From contig CAWHIK010000004.1 in assembly GCA_963829485.1 (NCBI GenBank), positions 1-64,000 on the forward strand: 64,000 nt of DNA, written 5' to 3'. Under the pieces are notes generated by a model. That model was not told the DNA's origin, searched no databases, and saw only the letters and a list, made by a program, of their open reading frames with translations. Source of the stretch: JBGPQJ01 sp963829485 (lineage in GTDB: Bacteria; Chloroflexota; Anaerolineae; Anaerolineales; Villigracilaceae). The position numbers and the translations under genes were made by a program. Positions 34,283 to 43,029 of this stretch are shown piece after piece. Position 1 is the stretch's first letter. Each line of letters starts with the position of its first letter.

Positions 34283-34945
34283 TCATTCGGAAGATCTGGG
34301 TTTATATCCCACCAAAATGAGCAACGAAACAGGCTTCCGATACAGGGTTACTTTCTCCATGTGAAAGCCATTGCTTTGATATCGTTGAATGACCTTTTCC
34401 AGCTCCTCTTCCATTTTATTCTTACCTTTTGTAATTACCGAGTTCGTCACCCGATTGAGAAACTGGATCACTTTGCTTGTTTCTCCAGGGATTGCCGTGA
34501 GAAGCACGATCAACCTTCCGCCGGGCACGAGGACGCGATGAATCTCAGCCATGGTCAACGGGTCGAAAATGTACTCACTGGGAAATGTGGCGATAATGGT
34601 ATCAAAAAATGAGGGGAAAGGGAGTTTTTGAGAAATCCCAATTACGAGATTGGGTTGATAACCATTCTTGCGTATCCGCCTGAACGCCAGGCGGGACATT
34701 TGTGAGGATTCATCGATCCCGAAACTATGCATCCCTCTATCGGCAGCTTCGACTTGTAAGTGCCCTGGTCCAAAACCCAGTTCCAATATTTTTCCGCCCC
34801 TGACTAAAGGGATCGTTTCTTTTACCCAGGTATTCCATAGCCCAAATGAAACTACGGCTGCCACAAGGTCATAAGACCAGGCAAAGGAGTGGTACAAAAG
34901 AAAATAAACGAGTTTTAGAATCTTACGCAAGGGTTGGTAAAACAA
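34283..34945 (-). CDS. Class I SAM-dependent methyltransferase
   Basis: 220 residues. Motif I ILELGFGPGHLQVEAADRG, motif II around GIDESSQM, and the post-motif region LPFPSFFDTIIATFPSEYIFDP followed by VLVPGGRLIVLL identify a UbiE/Methyltransf_11-type enzyme. An N-terminal hydrophobic stretch (LVYFLLYHSFAWSYDLVAAVV) suggests membrane association and possibly lipid or quinone methylation. The start is uncertain: the frame begins at TTG 34945 inside the arm of the strong hairpin at 34942-34983, with no ribosome site, so translation may start at an internal codon. Confidence 0.72.
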   Translation of the reverse strand: MFYQPLRKILKLVYFLLYHSFAWSYDLVAAVVSFGLWNTWVKETIPLVRGGKILELGFGPGHLQVEAADRGMHSFGIDESSQMSRLAFRRIRKNGYQPNLVIGISQKLPFPSFFDTIIATFPSEYIFDPLTMAEIHRVLVPGGRLIVLLTAIPGETSKVIQFLNRVTNSVITKGKNKMEEELEKVIQRYQSNGFHMEKVTLYRKPVSLLILVGYKPRSSE

Positions 34946-34983
34946 ACAAGGGTTTGACTTGATTAAGTCAAACCCTTGTTTGT
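34942..34983 (-). terminator. Near-perfect 19-bp terminator hairpin
   Basis: ACAAACAAGGGTTTGACTT, loop GATT, then its exact complement, followed on the minus strand by TTTTACC. It ends the YtxH gene transcript (34996). Its minus-strand tail includes the TTG proposed as the next gene's start. Confidence 0.85.
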
Positions 34984-34995
34984 GCTAATGATGGA

Positions 34996-35262
34996 TTACG
35001 CTTCGCCGGCTTCAGCGGGTTTCTTGCGACTAACAGACTTCTTGACGGATTCAACTGTGTCCTCGGCATACCTGCCTGCCTGTTCGTATGCCTGCTTGCC
35101 GCCTTCCACAGCGCGGTCACGGAGCTCAATTGATTTTTCGCCGATCAACGCGCGAGTCTCTTCGCCGGATTGCGGGGCGAAAAGTAAAGCGACAACCGCG
35201 CCGCTCATTGCGCCAACCAGGAAACCAACCAGGAATGCACCAAACTCATCACGATCTGCCAT
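34996..35262 (-). CDS. YtxH-domain protein (second copy)
   Basis: 88 residues: short N-terminus, one Gly-rich helix (FGAFLVGFLVGAMSGAVVALLF), the hallmark APQSGEETRALI, a long charged helix with alternating K/E/Q and a Lys/Pro/Ala tail. Same family as 10333-10599 with clear sequence similarity at the hallmark. AAGGAG precedes the ATG. Likely expressed alone or with 35294-35776 and ended by the strong terminator at 34942-34983. Function unknown. Confidence 0.85.
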   Translation of the reverse strand: MADRDEFGAFLVGFLVGAMSGAVVALLFAPQSGEETRALIGEKSIELRDRAVEGGKQAYEQAGRYAEDTVESVKKSVSRKKPAEAGEA

Positions 35263-35293
35263 TTTTATCTCCTTTCAGGGATGGTTGAATGGA

Positions 35294-35776
35294 CTATTTC
35301 TTCTTTAGACCCATTAATTCTAGCATACGTTTAATACTGGCGAGGTATTCATTCAACTGAATGACCGGTTCCACCAGGTTTTCACTTAAGAATTCAGTTG
35401 TCCCACGCAGCGTGTTGATGGTCTCGTTGGTGGATTGAAGCATGGGGCGGACTTCATTTTGGAGAAGGTTGATTAAGGTCGCCACTTGAACGGCGAGTAC
35501 GACCACAGCGACACCTACGATCAACATTTCCACGGCGAGGAAGATGATGAAAATATTCTTGATCACTTCCGTCGGGGTGTCGGGTTGGATCAGCCAAAAA
35601 AAGACCAGGCATAGAAAGACGATAAGAATTACGCCTCCCGCGATCAGAGCTGCCAAAATCAATTTCTGTCTGCGGACAATCGCGGGATCAACTTCCGGTG
35701 GGGCAGGCGGGATGGAAGCGGCTTCGGGTCCCGGGGATGCTGGCTCCCGTGAGGTCGGATCAGGTTGTTCAACCAT
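35294..35776 (-). CDS. Membrane protein with coiled C-terminus, unknown
   Basis: 160 residues from ATG 35776 (MVEQPDPTSREPASPG). A Pro/Ala-rich N-terminal third is followed by two membrane helices (LILAALIAGGVILIVFLCLV and NIFIIFLAVEMLIVGVAVVV) and a helical region (NEVRPMLQSTNETINTLRG) reaching a Leu-rich end. Such layout resembles the DUF948-type membrane proteins of Firmicutes and Chloroflexota that precede YtxH genes. The adjacent YtxH gene supports this reading. The longer frame back to 35854 is rejected because it runs across the TetR promoter region. Confidence 0.6.
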   Translation of the reverse strand: MVEQPDPTSREPASPGPEAASIPPAPPEVDPAIVRRQKLILAALIAGGVILIVFLCLVFFWLIQPDTPTEVIKNIFIIFLAVEMLIVGVAVVVLAVQVATLINLLQNEVRPMLQSTNETINTLRGTTEFLSENLVEPVIQLNEYLASIKRMLELMGLKKK

Positions 35777-35847
35777 AAAAATATTATAGCATACAAGGCA
35801 ATATCTGTTTTCATCGTAAAACGATGAGGCCATTTGTGTTTCGGGGC

Positions 35848-35876
35848 TTGACATGCGGTTCTTTTTTTGCTATTCT
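35848..35876 (+). promoter_or_regulatory. Sigma-70 promoter of the tetR/beta-oxidation operon
   Basis: TTGACA at 35848-35853, 17-bp spacer, TATTCT at 35871-35876. Ideal -35 box, spacing and near-ideal -10 box. The transcription start would fall at about 35883, inside the operator. Confidence 0.8.
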
Positions 35877-35880
35877 AAAT

Positions 35881-35898
35881 CTACCGAACGGTCGGTAG
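35881..35898 (+). promoter_or_regulatory. TetR-type palindromic operator
   Basis: CTACCGA-ACGG-TCGGTAG: perfect 7-bp arms around a 4-bp centre. It starts 5 bp after the -10 box and 12 bp before the tetR ATG, so a bound repressor would block transcription start. The core ACCGA...TCGGT matches operators seen for FadR/KstR-like TetR proteins. Autoregulation is inferred. Confidence 0.75.
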
Positions 35899-35909
35899 GG
35901 AGAATATAG

Positions 35910-36500
35910 ATGTCTATCAGCAGAGACAATATCCTGGTATCTGCAGCCCAGGTCTTTTGCCAAAAGGGATATCACGGCGCGTCGATGGCCGATATCGCCC
36001 AGGCTGTGGGATTGCAGAAAGCCACTCTTTACCATCATTTCGGCAGCAAGCAGGAGATCCTTGCGGAGTTGCTCGACCGGGCAATGCTCATCATCACGAA
36101 AAACATGGAAGATGTTCTCCGTCAGGATTGTGCCCCCGACGAAAAAATGAAATTAGCCATGCGTGCGTATCTCAAGGTACTTTGTGATCAGGCTGAAATT
36201 TCGTCGGTCCTTCTGCTGGAATACCGCTCGCTGGAAAAAGACTTTTACAAACGGCATATCCAGAACCGGGATAAATTTGAAAAGATGTGGCGGGACTTGG
36301 TCGACGAGGGTGTGGCTGCCGGCGTTTTTAGCACGGAAAGCGTGACGATGACCGTTTGGGCGATGCTGGGCGTTCTAAACTGGACGATTACCTGGTATCG
36401 GCCAGAGGGAAAACTATCCGGTGAAGAGATCGCTGATTTATTTTCCACCTTGATTCTTGATGGATTGCGAAAAAAGAAGCGAGCCGGAAGGAAGATGTGA
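35910..36500 (+). CDS. TetR family transcriptional regulator of fatty-acid oxidation
   Basis: 196-residue TetR repressor. N-terminal helix-turn-helix: ILVSAAQVFCQKGYHGASMADIAQAVGLQKATLYHHFGSK, in the standard pattern (G-x-x-x-x-S-x-x-D-I-A, L-Y-x-H-F-x-S-K). The C-terminal domain (about 60-196) resembles the KstR/FadR-type ligand pocket. It is the first gene of the operon with four beta-oxidation enzymes directly downstream, and its own promoter carries the palindrome. The likely ligand is a long-chain acyl-CoA (inference from the genes controlled). Confidence 0.87.
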   Translation: MSISRDNILVSAAQVFCQKGYHGASMADIAQAVGLQKATLYHHFGSKQEILAELLDRAMLIITKNMEDVLRQDCAPDEKMKLAMRAYLKVLCDQAEISSVLLLEYRSLEKDFYKRHIQNRDKFEKMWRDLVDEGVAAGVFSTESVTMTVWAMLGVLNWTITWYRPEGKLSGEEIADLFSTLILDGLRKKKRAGRKM

Positions 36501-36550
36501 AGAGAAGCCGGCTTGTTTAGCGGGTAGGCCTAATTTGAAAGGAGATAATC

Positions 36551-37648
36551 ATGTACGGATTCACTCCCACCGATGAACAGAAAATGCTGGTGGATGCCAT
36601 CGCCAGATACTCCAAAGGGGATTTGCGTCCTGCTGCACGGGATGCCGAAGAGGAAAAGACTCTTCCACCCGCCCTTGTGCGCAAGGGTTGGGAGTTGGGC
36701 TTTCTGCAGGCATCCATTCCAGAGGCGTACGGAGGGTTTGGAGAGAGGTCGGCAGTGACGGGGGTATTGGCTGCGGAAGAGTTGGCTTATGGTGATCTGG
36801 CAGGCTCGCTTGCAGTCATGCTGCCCGGCTCGTATGTCATTCCGATCCTGCTGGGCGGAAACGAAGAGCAGAAGAAGGAATTTATTCCCAAAGTGATTGA
36901 GGGCGAATGGGCGGCTTATACCGCTGCATTGATCGAGCCTTCTTTTGACTTCGATCCCAACGATCTTAGAACGACTGCCAGAGAAGCGGGTGGTAATTTT
37001 GTGTTGGATGGAATAAAGACTTTCGTTCCTTTTGCTGTAGAGTCTGAAGCGATGATCGTTTATGCCGGTTTGGGAGGTATAACGCAGGCATTCGTCGTTC
37101 CGAAAGATGCTCCGGGATTGCAGGTGGCGGGCGAGCGATTGAAGCTGATGGGATTGAACGCCCTCCCACTGTACGATATCAAGCTGGATGAAGTAAGCAT
37201 CCCAAAATCCCACAGATTAGGTGGAGATGCCGGTCACGATTTCGCTCCGTTGCTGGCTTCCCAGCAAATCGCCAACGCAGCGATGGCAGTCGGGGTGGCA
37301 CGCGCAGCTTTCGAATTCGCCAGGGATTATGCCAAGGAGCGTGAAGCCTTCGGTGTAAAGATCGCCCAGAAACAAGCGATCGCATTCATGCTGGCGGAAA
37401 TGGCGACAGAGATCGAAGCCAGCCGGCTCTTGACTTGGGAAGCTGCCTGGAAACTGGATACCGGCAAGGAGGATTATGCGGTCGCTTCCTACTTGGCTTC
37501 CACTGGAGCAGCCGACATGGCGATGATGGTCACTGACCGGGCTGTCCAAATCCTAGGCGGGTATGGGTATATCCGTGAATTCCCGGTTGAAATGTGGATG
37601 CGGAACGGACGCGGTTTCACATCCTTCACTGGTCTGGCTATTGTGTGA
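36551..37648 (+). CDS. Acyl-CoA dehydrogenase subunit lacking the YEGT catalytic-base region
   Basis: 365 residues. The acyl-CoA dehydrogenase fold is clear: helical N-domain (YARYSKGDLRPAARDAEEE-like), GAERLKLMGLNALPLYDIKL beta domain, and a C-domain with the FAD-contact helix (REAFGVKIAQKQAIAFMLAEM) and the GGYGYIREFPVEMWMRNGRG motif. It ends at FTSFTGLAIV, without the usual YEGT(S)xIQ segment that provides the base Glu and 20-30 further residues. The neighbouring gene keeps that segment. This suggests a heteromeric dehydrogenase with one catalytic and one structural subunit (inference). Strong AAAGGAG ribosome site; 50 nt after tetR. Confidence 0.85.
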   Translation: MYGFTPTDEQKMLVDAIARYSKGDLRPAARDAEEEKTLPPALVRKGWELGFLQASIPEAYGGFGERSAVTGVLAAEELAYGDLAGSLAVMLPGSYVIPILLGGNEEQKKEFIPKVIEGEWAAYTAALIEPSFDFDPNDLRTTAREAGGNFVLDGIKTFVPFAVESEAMIVYAGLGGITQAFVVPKDAPGLQVAGERLKLMGLNALPLYDIKLDEVSIPKSHRLGGDAGHDFAPLLASQQIANAAMAVGVARAAFEFARDYAKEREAFGVKIAQKQAIAFMLAEMATEIEASRLLTWEAAWKLDTGKEDYAVASYLASTGAADMAMMVTDRAVQILGGYGYIREFPVEMWMRNGRGFTSFTGLAIV

Positions 37649-37661
37649 ATAGGAGGCGACT

Positions 37662-38927
37662 ATGACTATTGAATTTGAATCTCCCAAACCGATCGCCCAG
37701 CAGCAATTCATGCTGCAAACGGTCGCTGATGAGATGATGCGGCCTCACTCGCGTTATTTTGATGAACATGAGCACGAGATTCCCTACAGCTACATCGAAT
37801 TCATGCATTCGGCCATGCGCGCCACAGGCGCAGGGTCGCTCGCCCCCCGTGAAAAAAAGGAGGAGGCTGAAGACCCGAACAAGCCCAAGCGGCCACCGAT
37901 CGGTTACCAGATGCTTGCATCCCTGCTGGAAATGCTTTCCTGGGGCGACGTGGGCATGTACCTGGTCACGCCGGGCGGGGGGCTGGGGGCTGCAGCAGTC
38001 CAGTCAGCGGCTTCGGATGAGCAAAAGATTAAATTCCTCTCGCGTTTTGGGGAGGAGAAACCCACCTTTGCTGCCATGTGCATGACCGAACCGCAAGCTG
38101 GGTCGGATACGTCCGCTATTCGGACGAGGGCAGTTTTGGACGAGTCCACAAGGGAGTGGATTATCAATGGTGAGAAGATCTTTGTGACCGGCGGCGATAA
38201 ATCCCTCCTGCCGCGGGATGAATTTGGAAAAGGTTTCATTGTCGTTTGGGCGTCCATTGATCCGACCGCAGGCCGGGCAGGGATGCGGGCATTCGTCGTT
38301 GAGGCAGGCACACCCGGTGTGACGGTCACCAAGCTCGAGCACAAATTGGGAATCCGCTGCTCGGACACGGCTGCCATTTCGCTTGTGGATGTGCGGGTAC
38401 CGTATGATCACATCCTGGGCAGCCCGACCGTGGAAAAGACCACGACCGGGTTCAAAGGCGCGATGGCAACCTTCGATGCAACGCGCCCCCTCGTTGCAGC
38501 TACTGGAATTGGGGTAGCACGGGCAGCTCTCGAAGAGGTTAAGAAAATGCTGGTTGATCGGGGGGTAGTGATTCGATATGGGCTCCCGAGACAAAAGCAG
38601 ACAGCGATCGAGAAGGACATTATCGACATGGAGATCATGCTAAGGTCTGCGTGGTTGATGGTGTTGAAGGCAGTCTGGTTGGCGGATAACAAACATCCCA
38701 ACGCCCTCGAATCGTCGATGAGCAAGGTCAAGGCCGGAGACGTGGTCACCAGGATAACGCAAAAGGCGGTCGAGCTTATGGGACCACTGGGTTACAGCCG
38801 TGAATATCTGCTCGAAAAGTGGTTCCGGGATGCCAAGATCACTGATATCTACGAGGGAACCGGCCAGATCAACCGGTTGGTAGTGGCTCGGCAGTTGCTG
38901 GGATACAGCGGTGCGGAATTAAGGTGA
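37662..38927 (+). CDS. Acyl-CoA dehydrogenase (catalytic partner)
   Basis: 421 residues. N-domain with long insert KKEEAEDPNKPKRPP (about 70-85), the AAMCMTEPQAGSDTSAIRT strand, IINGEKIFVTGGD, the helical C-domain, and the end motif DIYEGTGQINRLVVARQLLG with the base Glu of acyl-CoA dehydrogenases in YEGT. Thirteen nt after the previous gene, so co-translated. With its partner it would form 2,3-enoyl-CoA from acyl-CoA and pass electrons to an ETF. The insert of Lys/Glu residues could be an interaction surface. Confidence 0.9.
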   Translation: MTIEFESPKPIAQQQFMLQTVADEMMRPHSRYFDEHEHEIPYSYIEFMHSAMRATGAGSLAPREKKEEAEDPNKPKRPPIGYQMLASLLEMLSWGDVGMYLVTPGGGLGAAAVQSAASDEQKIKFLSRFGEEKPTFAAMCMTEPQAGSDTSAIRTRAVLDESTREWIINGEKIFVTGGDKSLLPRDEFGKGFIVVWASIDPTAGRAGMRAFVVEAGTPGVTVTKLEHKLGIRCSDTAAISLVDVRVPYDHILGSPTVEKTTTGFKGAMATFDATRPLVAATGIGVARAALEEVKKMLVDRGVVIRYGLPRQKQTAIEKDIIDMEIMLRSAWLMVLKAVWLADNKHPNALESSMSKVKAGDVVTRITQKAVELMGPLGYSREYLLEKWFRDAKITDIYEGTGQINRLVVARQLLGYSGAELR

Positions 38928-38958
38928 TTCATTCGAGTAGAACTTGAAAGGAGGAGGC

Positions 38959-41385
38959 ATGAACTATCACATCCATAAAGCCGTCGTGGTGGGGTCCGGT
39001 ACGATGGGAGCCGCGCTGGCCGCTCACCTCGCCAATGCCGGTGTGACCGTCACTCTTCTGGACATCGTCCCCGATAAATTGACTCCGGACGAAGAAAAAG
39101 CAGGGTTGACGCTCAAAGATAAAACAGTTCGAAATCGCATTGTCAATCAGGGGATGGAACGTGCACAGAAATCCAAGCCGGCAAGTTATTTTTCGTCGGA
39201 TGGGTATTCTCTGGTAAGAACGGGAAACTTAAAGGATGATTTTCAAGCTGTCGCGGATGCCGATTGGGTGATCGAAGCCATTGTTGAAAACTTGAAAATC
39301 AAGAAAGAGTTGATGACCCGCATCGACGAAATCCGCAAGCCGCTTGCGATCGTTTCGTCCAACACGTCGGGGATCCCGCTGAAGGACATCGCCAAGGGGC
39401 GGACGAAGGGATTTAGACAGCACTTTCTCGGTACCCATTTCTTTAATCCGCCGCGATATTTGAAATTGCTGGAAGTCATTCCCACAGCGGACACGCTGCC
39501 AGCGGTGACGGAGTTCATCTCTTGGTATGGGGAATTTCGGCTGGGCAAAGGAATCGTGCTCTGCAAGGATACTCCGAATTTCATAGGCAATCGCCTGGCA
39601 TTCGGAACCGGCGCTTTTGGTCTCGACTTCATCATCCAAAATGGATACACGGTCGATGAAGTGGATGCCATCACCGGTCCATTAATGGGTCGGCCTAAGA
39701 CCGCGACATTTCGGTTGATCGACCTGGTCGGCGTGGATGTCTGGGAGCATGTGGGGAGAAACCTCGCTCCGGCCATAACCCATGACAAACTCGCGCAGAA
39801 ATACCTTTCATCCGATAAACCCAATGTGCTTATCCATGGCATGGTTGAAAAAGGATGGCTGGGGAATAAAAGCAAAGTTGGTTTTTATAAAGAAGTCAGG
39901 ACCGACGATGGCAAGAAGGAGTTCTGGTCGCTGAACCTGGAAACGCTTGCCCACGAGCCTCCCAAGAAGATCCGTTTCGATTCCATCGGCAAGGCGAAGG
40001 ATGTCGATAATCTTTCTGAACGGTTGAAAATCATGTTGGGCGAGTCAGACAAGGCTGCCAAGCTGGTTCAAGCGCTGACCTACCAGGCATTCCAGTATGC
40101 GTCGCACATTATTCCCGAAGTTGCCGATTCGCCGATGCCGCTGGATGATGCCATCCGCTGGGGATTCGGACATGACGCGGGTCCGTTCGAGATCTGGGAC
40201 ATGCTGGGAGTCAAGCAAACCGCTAAAGTAATGACGACTGCCGGTTTTCCGCCTGCACCTTGGGTCGGAAAGATGCTCGAAGCGGGGATCAAGTCTTTCT
40301 ATAAGTACGACAAGGCTGGATCAAAAGTATCGGTGTATAACGTCAAGAAAAAGAGTTACCTCCCGATACCGAAAACACCGGGACTTGTGAGCCTCGTCCA
40401 GGCTAGGCAAGGAAGGAAAGTCATCGTCGAGAATGCCGGAGCGAGCCTGATCGATATCGGCGATGGCGTGGCGTGCGTGGAATTTCACACCAAGATGAAC
40501 GCCCTCGATGACGATATCTTCGAGATGGTTCGCGAGGGACTGGATCGAACAGAAAAGGATTTCGAAGGTTTGGTTATCGGCAACGAAGGAGAGAATTTCT
40601 CAGCCGGCGCGAACCTGTTCATGGTGGTGGTCGCAGCCCAGCAGCAGATGTGGGGTACCCTTGAGTTGGCAGTGAAAAAACTCCAGGACATGAACCAGCG
40701 CATGAGGTATTTTCCCAAGCCGGTGGTCGTCGCGCCGGCTGGATTGGCGCTGGGTGGCGGCTGCGAAGTCATCATGCATGGAACGCGGGTTGTTGCTGCC
40801 GGCGAGTTATACGTTGGACTTGTTGAGCTGGGTGCGGGAGTGATCCCGGCAGGTGCGGGAACGAAGGAGATGGTGCGCAGGCTGGTCAACCCATCGATGC
40901 GGACAGGGGCGACGGATGCGCTACCATTTCTGATGCGCGTGCTCGAACTGGTTGGGCAGGCTAAAGTGGCGACCAGTGCCGAGGAAGCCCGTCAATTCGG
41001 CATCCTTGGCGCTGCCGACCGAATCGTGATGAACCGGAGCCATTTGCTTACAGAAGCCAGACGAGAGGTCCTGGCGATGGCTGCCGCAGGATACCGCCCG
41101 CCCGCTCCTGAATCCATCTACGCGGCGGGAAGGGAAGCCCTGGCAGCCATGCGCGTCGGCCTGCACATGTACAAAATGGGAAAACAAATCACCGAATACG
41201 ATTCGGTCATCGCCAATAAACTGGCTTATGTGATGACCGGCGGTGACCTGAGCAAGCCGGCTTGGGTCAGCGAGCAATATATCCTTGATCTGGAGCGCGA
41301 GGCTTTTCTGTCCCTCTGCGGGGAGGAAAAAACACAAGCCCGCATGTGGTCGATACTCCAGACCGGCAAGCCCTTGCGGAACTAG
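38959..41385 (+). CDS. fadN: 3-hydroxyacyl-CoA dehydrogenase / enoyl-CoA hydratase, FadN-type order
   Basis: About 808-residue fusion with the dehydrogenase first: NAD-binding VVGSGTMGAALAAHLANAG, then VEAIVENLKIKKELMTRIDE and the 3HCDH C-domain including FGHDAGPFEIWDML. The C-terminal crotonase part has EGENFSAGANLFMV and APAGLALGGGCEVIMHGTRV with a Glu in LVELGAGVIPAGAGT. Domain order (HAD before hydratase) is that of Bacillus FadN/YusL, not E. coli FadB. The start ATG 38959 follows AAAGGAGGAGG. Catalyses steps two and three of beta-oxidation. Confidence 0.92.
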   Translation: MNYHIHKAVVVGSGTMGAALAAHLANAGVTVTLLDIVPDKLTPDEEKAGLTLKDKTVRNRIVNQGMERAQKSKPASYFSSDGYSLVRTGNLKDDFQAVADADWVIEAIVENLKIKKELMTRIDEIRKPLAIVSSNTSGIPLKDIAKGRTKGFRQHFLGTHFFNPPRYLKLLEVIPTADTLPAVTEFISWYGEFRLGKGIVLCKDTPNFIGNRLAFGTGAFGLDFIIQNGYTVDEVDAITGPLMGRPKTATFRLIDLVGVDVWEHVGRNLAPAITHDKLAQKYLSSDKPNVLIHGMVEKGWLGNKSKVGFYKEVRTDDGKKEFWSLNLETLAHEPPKKIRFDSIGKAKDVDNLSERLKIMLGESDKAAKLVQALTYQAFQYASHIIPEVADSPMPLDDAIRWGFGHDAGPFEIWDMLGVKQTAKVMTTAGFPPAPWVGKMLEAGIKSFYKYDKAGSKVSVYNVKKKSYLPIPKTPGLVSLVQARQGRKVIVENAGASLIDIGDGVACVEFHTKMNALDDDIFEMVREGLDRTEKDFEGLVIGNEGENFSAGANLFMVVVAAQQQMWGTLELAVKKLQDMNQRMRYFPKPVVVAPAGLALGGGCEVIMHGTRVVAAGELYVGLVELGAGVIPAGAGTKEMVRRLVNPSMRTGATDALPFLMRVLELVGQAKVATSAEEARQFGILGAADRIVMNRSHLLTEARREVLAMAAAGYRPPAPESIYAAGREALAAMRVGLHMYKMGKQITEYDSVIANKLAYVMTGGDLSKPAWVSEQYILDLEREAFLSLCGEEKTQARMWSILQTGKPLRN

Positions 41386-41394
41386 GAGGCAGAC

Positions 41395-42579
41395 ATGAAT
41401 AGACGAGAAGCTGTAATAGTTGCTGCAGCCCGAACTCCCGTTGGCAAGGCGAAACGCGGCGGGCTGGCTACGGTCCGGCCGGACGATATGGCTGCCTTTG
41501 TAATTCGAGACCTGCTCAAGCGGGTACCAAAGTTGAATCCAGCCGAGATCGATGATGTGATTCTTGGGTGTGCCTTCCCCGAGGGTGAGCAGGGGCTCAA
41601 CATGGCAAGGACGGTCGCACTGCGCGCAGGACTTCCATTTACCGTCAGCGGGGAAACCATTAACCGGTATTGCTCGTCGGGCTCGCAGTCCATCGCCCAT
41701 GCTGCTTTTGCCATCATGGCTGGGCAGATGGAAGTTGCCATTGCCGGAGGCACGGAATCGATGAGCATGGTCCCGATGGCTGGGAATAAATTTGCGCCGA
41801 ATCCATTCTTTGCCCTTGAGGATCCCGGAGCATTTACCAGCATGGGTTTAACAGCTGAAAATGTCGCTGAGAAGTATGGTATCAGCCGGGAGGATCAGGA
41901 TAAATTCTCCTTGCGCAGCAACCAGCTCGCAGCGAAAGCGGTCAACTCAGGGCTGTTCGATCCGGAACTCGTCCCCGTGGAGGTCGAGCTCACCGAAGTC
42001 GTTGACGGCAAGTCTTCCACCCGGAAGTTCACAGTGAAGCGGGATGAGGGTCCGCGCGCCGACACGACACTCGAAGCACTGGCCAAACTTCGCCCGGCTT
42101 TTAAAGAGGGAGGGACCGTCACTGCTGGGAATTCGTCCCAGATGTCGGATGGGGCGGCGGCCGTGGTTGTGATGTCTGCGGACAGGGCTTCCGAGTTGGG
42201 GCTTAAACCGCTCGTGCGCTTTGTAGGATTCGCCACGGGAGGAGTGCCGCCGGAGTTGATGGGGATCGGACCCCTCGCGGCAGTACCCAAGGTGCTGAAA
42301 CTCGCGGGAATGGAGCTTGGCGACATCGACCTGTTCGAGATCAACGAAGCTTTTGCCGCCCAGTCACTTGCGGTTGTCCGTGAGCTGGGGATCGACGAAA
42401 ACAAAATCAATGTCAACGGCGGGGCAATCGCGCTCGGTCACCCGCTTGGCTGCACAGGTGCTAAATTAACAACTCAGCTCATATTTGAAATGGCGAGGAG
42501 AAAATCCAGGTATGGAATGGTGACCATGTGCATCGGTGGAGGCATGGGAGCAGCGACCATATTTGAAAATCTCCAGTAG
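41395..42579 (+). CDS. fadA: Acetyl-CoA acyltransferase (3-ketoacyl-CoA thiolase)
   Basis: 394-residue thiolase. Nucleophile Cys in NRYCSSGSQSIAHA, the pantetheine loop NEAFAAQSLAV, the general-base His in GHPLGCTGAKL, and the second Cys in CIGGGMGAA are all present. AGGAGG before the ATG, 9 nt after fadN. It cleaves the 3-ketoacyl-CoA to release acetyl-CoA. Short-chain biosynthetic thiolases differ in the N-terminal loop; operon context supports the degradative role. Confidence 0.93.
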   Translation: MNRREAVIVAAARTPVGKAKRGGLATVRPDDMAAFVIRDLLKRVPKLNPAEIDDVILGCAFPEGEQGLNMARTVALRAGLPFTVSGETINRYCSSGSQSIAHAAFAIMAGQMEVAIAGGTESMSMVPMAGNKFAPNPFFALEDPGAFTSMGLTAENVAEKYGISREDQDKFSLRSNQLAAKAVNSGLFDPELVPVEVELTEVVDGKSSTRKFTVKRDEGPRADTTLEALAKLRPAFKEGGTVTAGNSSQMSDGAAAVVVMSADRASELGLKPLVRFVGFATGGVPPELMGIGPLAAVPKVLKLAGMELGDIDLFEINEAFAAQSLAVVRELGIDENKINVNGGAIALGHPLGCTGAKLTTQLIFEMARRKSRYGMVTMCIGGGMGAATIFENLQ

Positions 42580-42619
42580 AATTGTATTGAAGTAAAAAAT
42601 AAAAATAAGGAGACACACC

Positions 42620-42949
42620 ATGGCAGATCTAACGATTGCAGAGTTGATGGGAAAAATGCCCAAGGCATTCATTCCTGAGAAGGCTCAAGGTCTGGATACC
42701 GTTCTTCAATTCAAATTTTCAGGGCGGGAGGCTGGCGAGTGGTATGCCGTAATCAAGGATGGAGCAGTCAAGGTCGAGCAGGGTACTCATCCCAGCCCCA
42801 AGATGACGCTCAGCGCCGATTCCGATGATTATATTGCGCTCTTCACCGGCAAGCTTGATCCGATGCAGGCATTCATGCAGGGTAAAATAAAACTGCAGGG
42901 CGACCTAAATCTTGCGATGAAGATGACCCAGTTCTTTAAGATGAAATAA
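42620..42949 (+). CDS. SCP2 sterol/lipid-binding domain protein
   Basis: 109 residues matching the SCP-2 domain throughout: AELMGKMPKAFIPEKA, VLQFKFSGREAGEWYAVIKD, PSPKMTLSADSDDYIALFTG, and KLDPMQAFMQGKIKLQGDL. Stand-alone SCP2 proteins bind acyl-CoA or other lipids. As the last gene of the operon it may carry substrates between the enzymes (inference). Followed by a strong bidirectional terminator. Confidence 0.88.
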   Translation: MADLTIAELMGKMPKAFIPEKAQGLDTVLQFKFSGREAGEWYAVIKDGAVKVEQGTHPSPKMTLSADSDDYIALFTGKLDPMQAFMQGKIKLQGDLNLAMKMTQFFKMK

Positions 42950-42968
42950 ATCACGGAAACTCTCTAAT

Positions 42969-43012
42969 AAAGAAAAGACCGGCACAGTGTTGCATGTGCC
43001 GGTCTTTTCTTT
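42969..43012. terminator. Bidirectional terminator between the fad and suf regions
   Basis: AAAGAAAAGACCGGCACA (18 nt) pairs with TGTGCCGGTCTTTTCTTT; loop GTGTTGCA. A-tract on one side and T-tract on the other, so it can serve both the plus-strand SCP2 gene and the minus-strand sufT gene. Confidence 0.85.
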
Positions 43013-43029
43013 ATTGTTCAAATCTTGAG

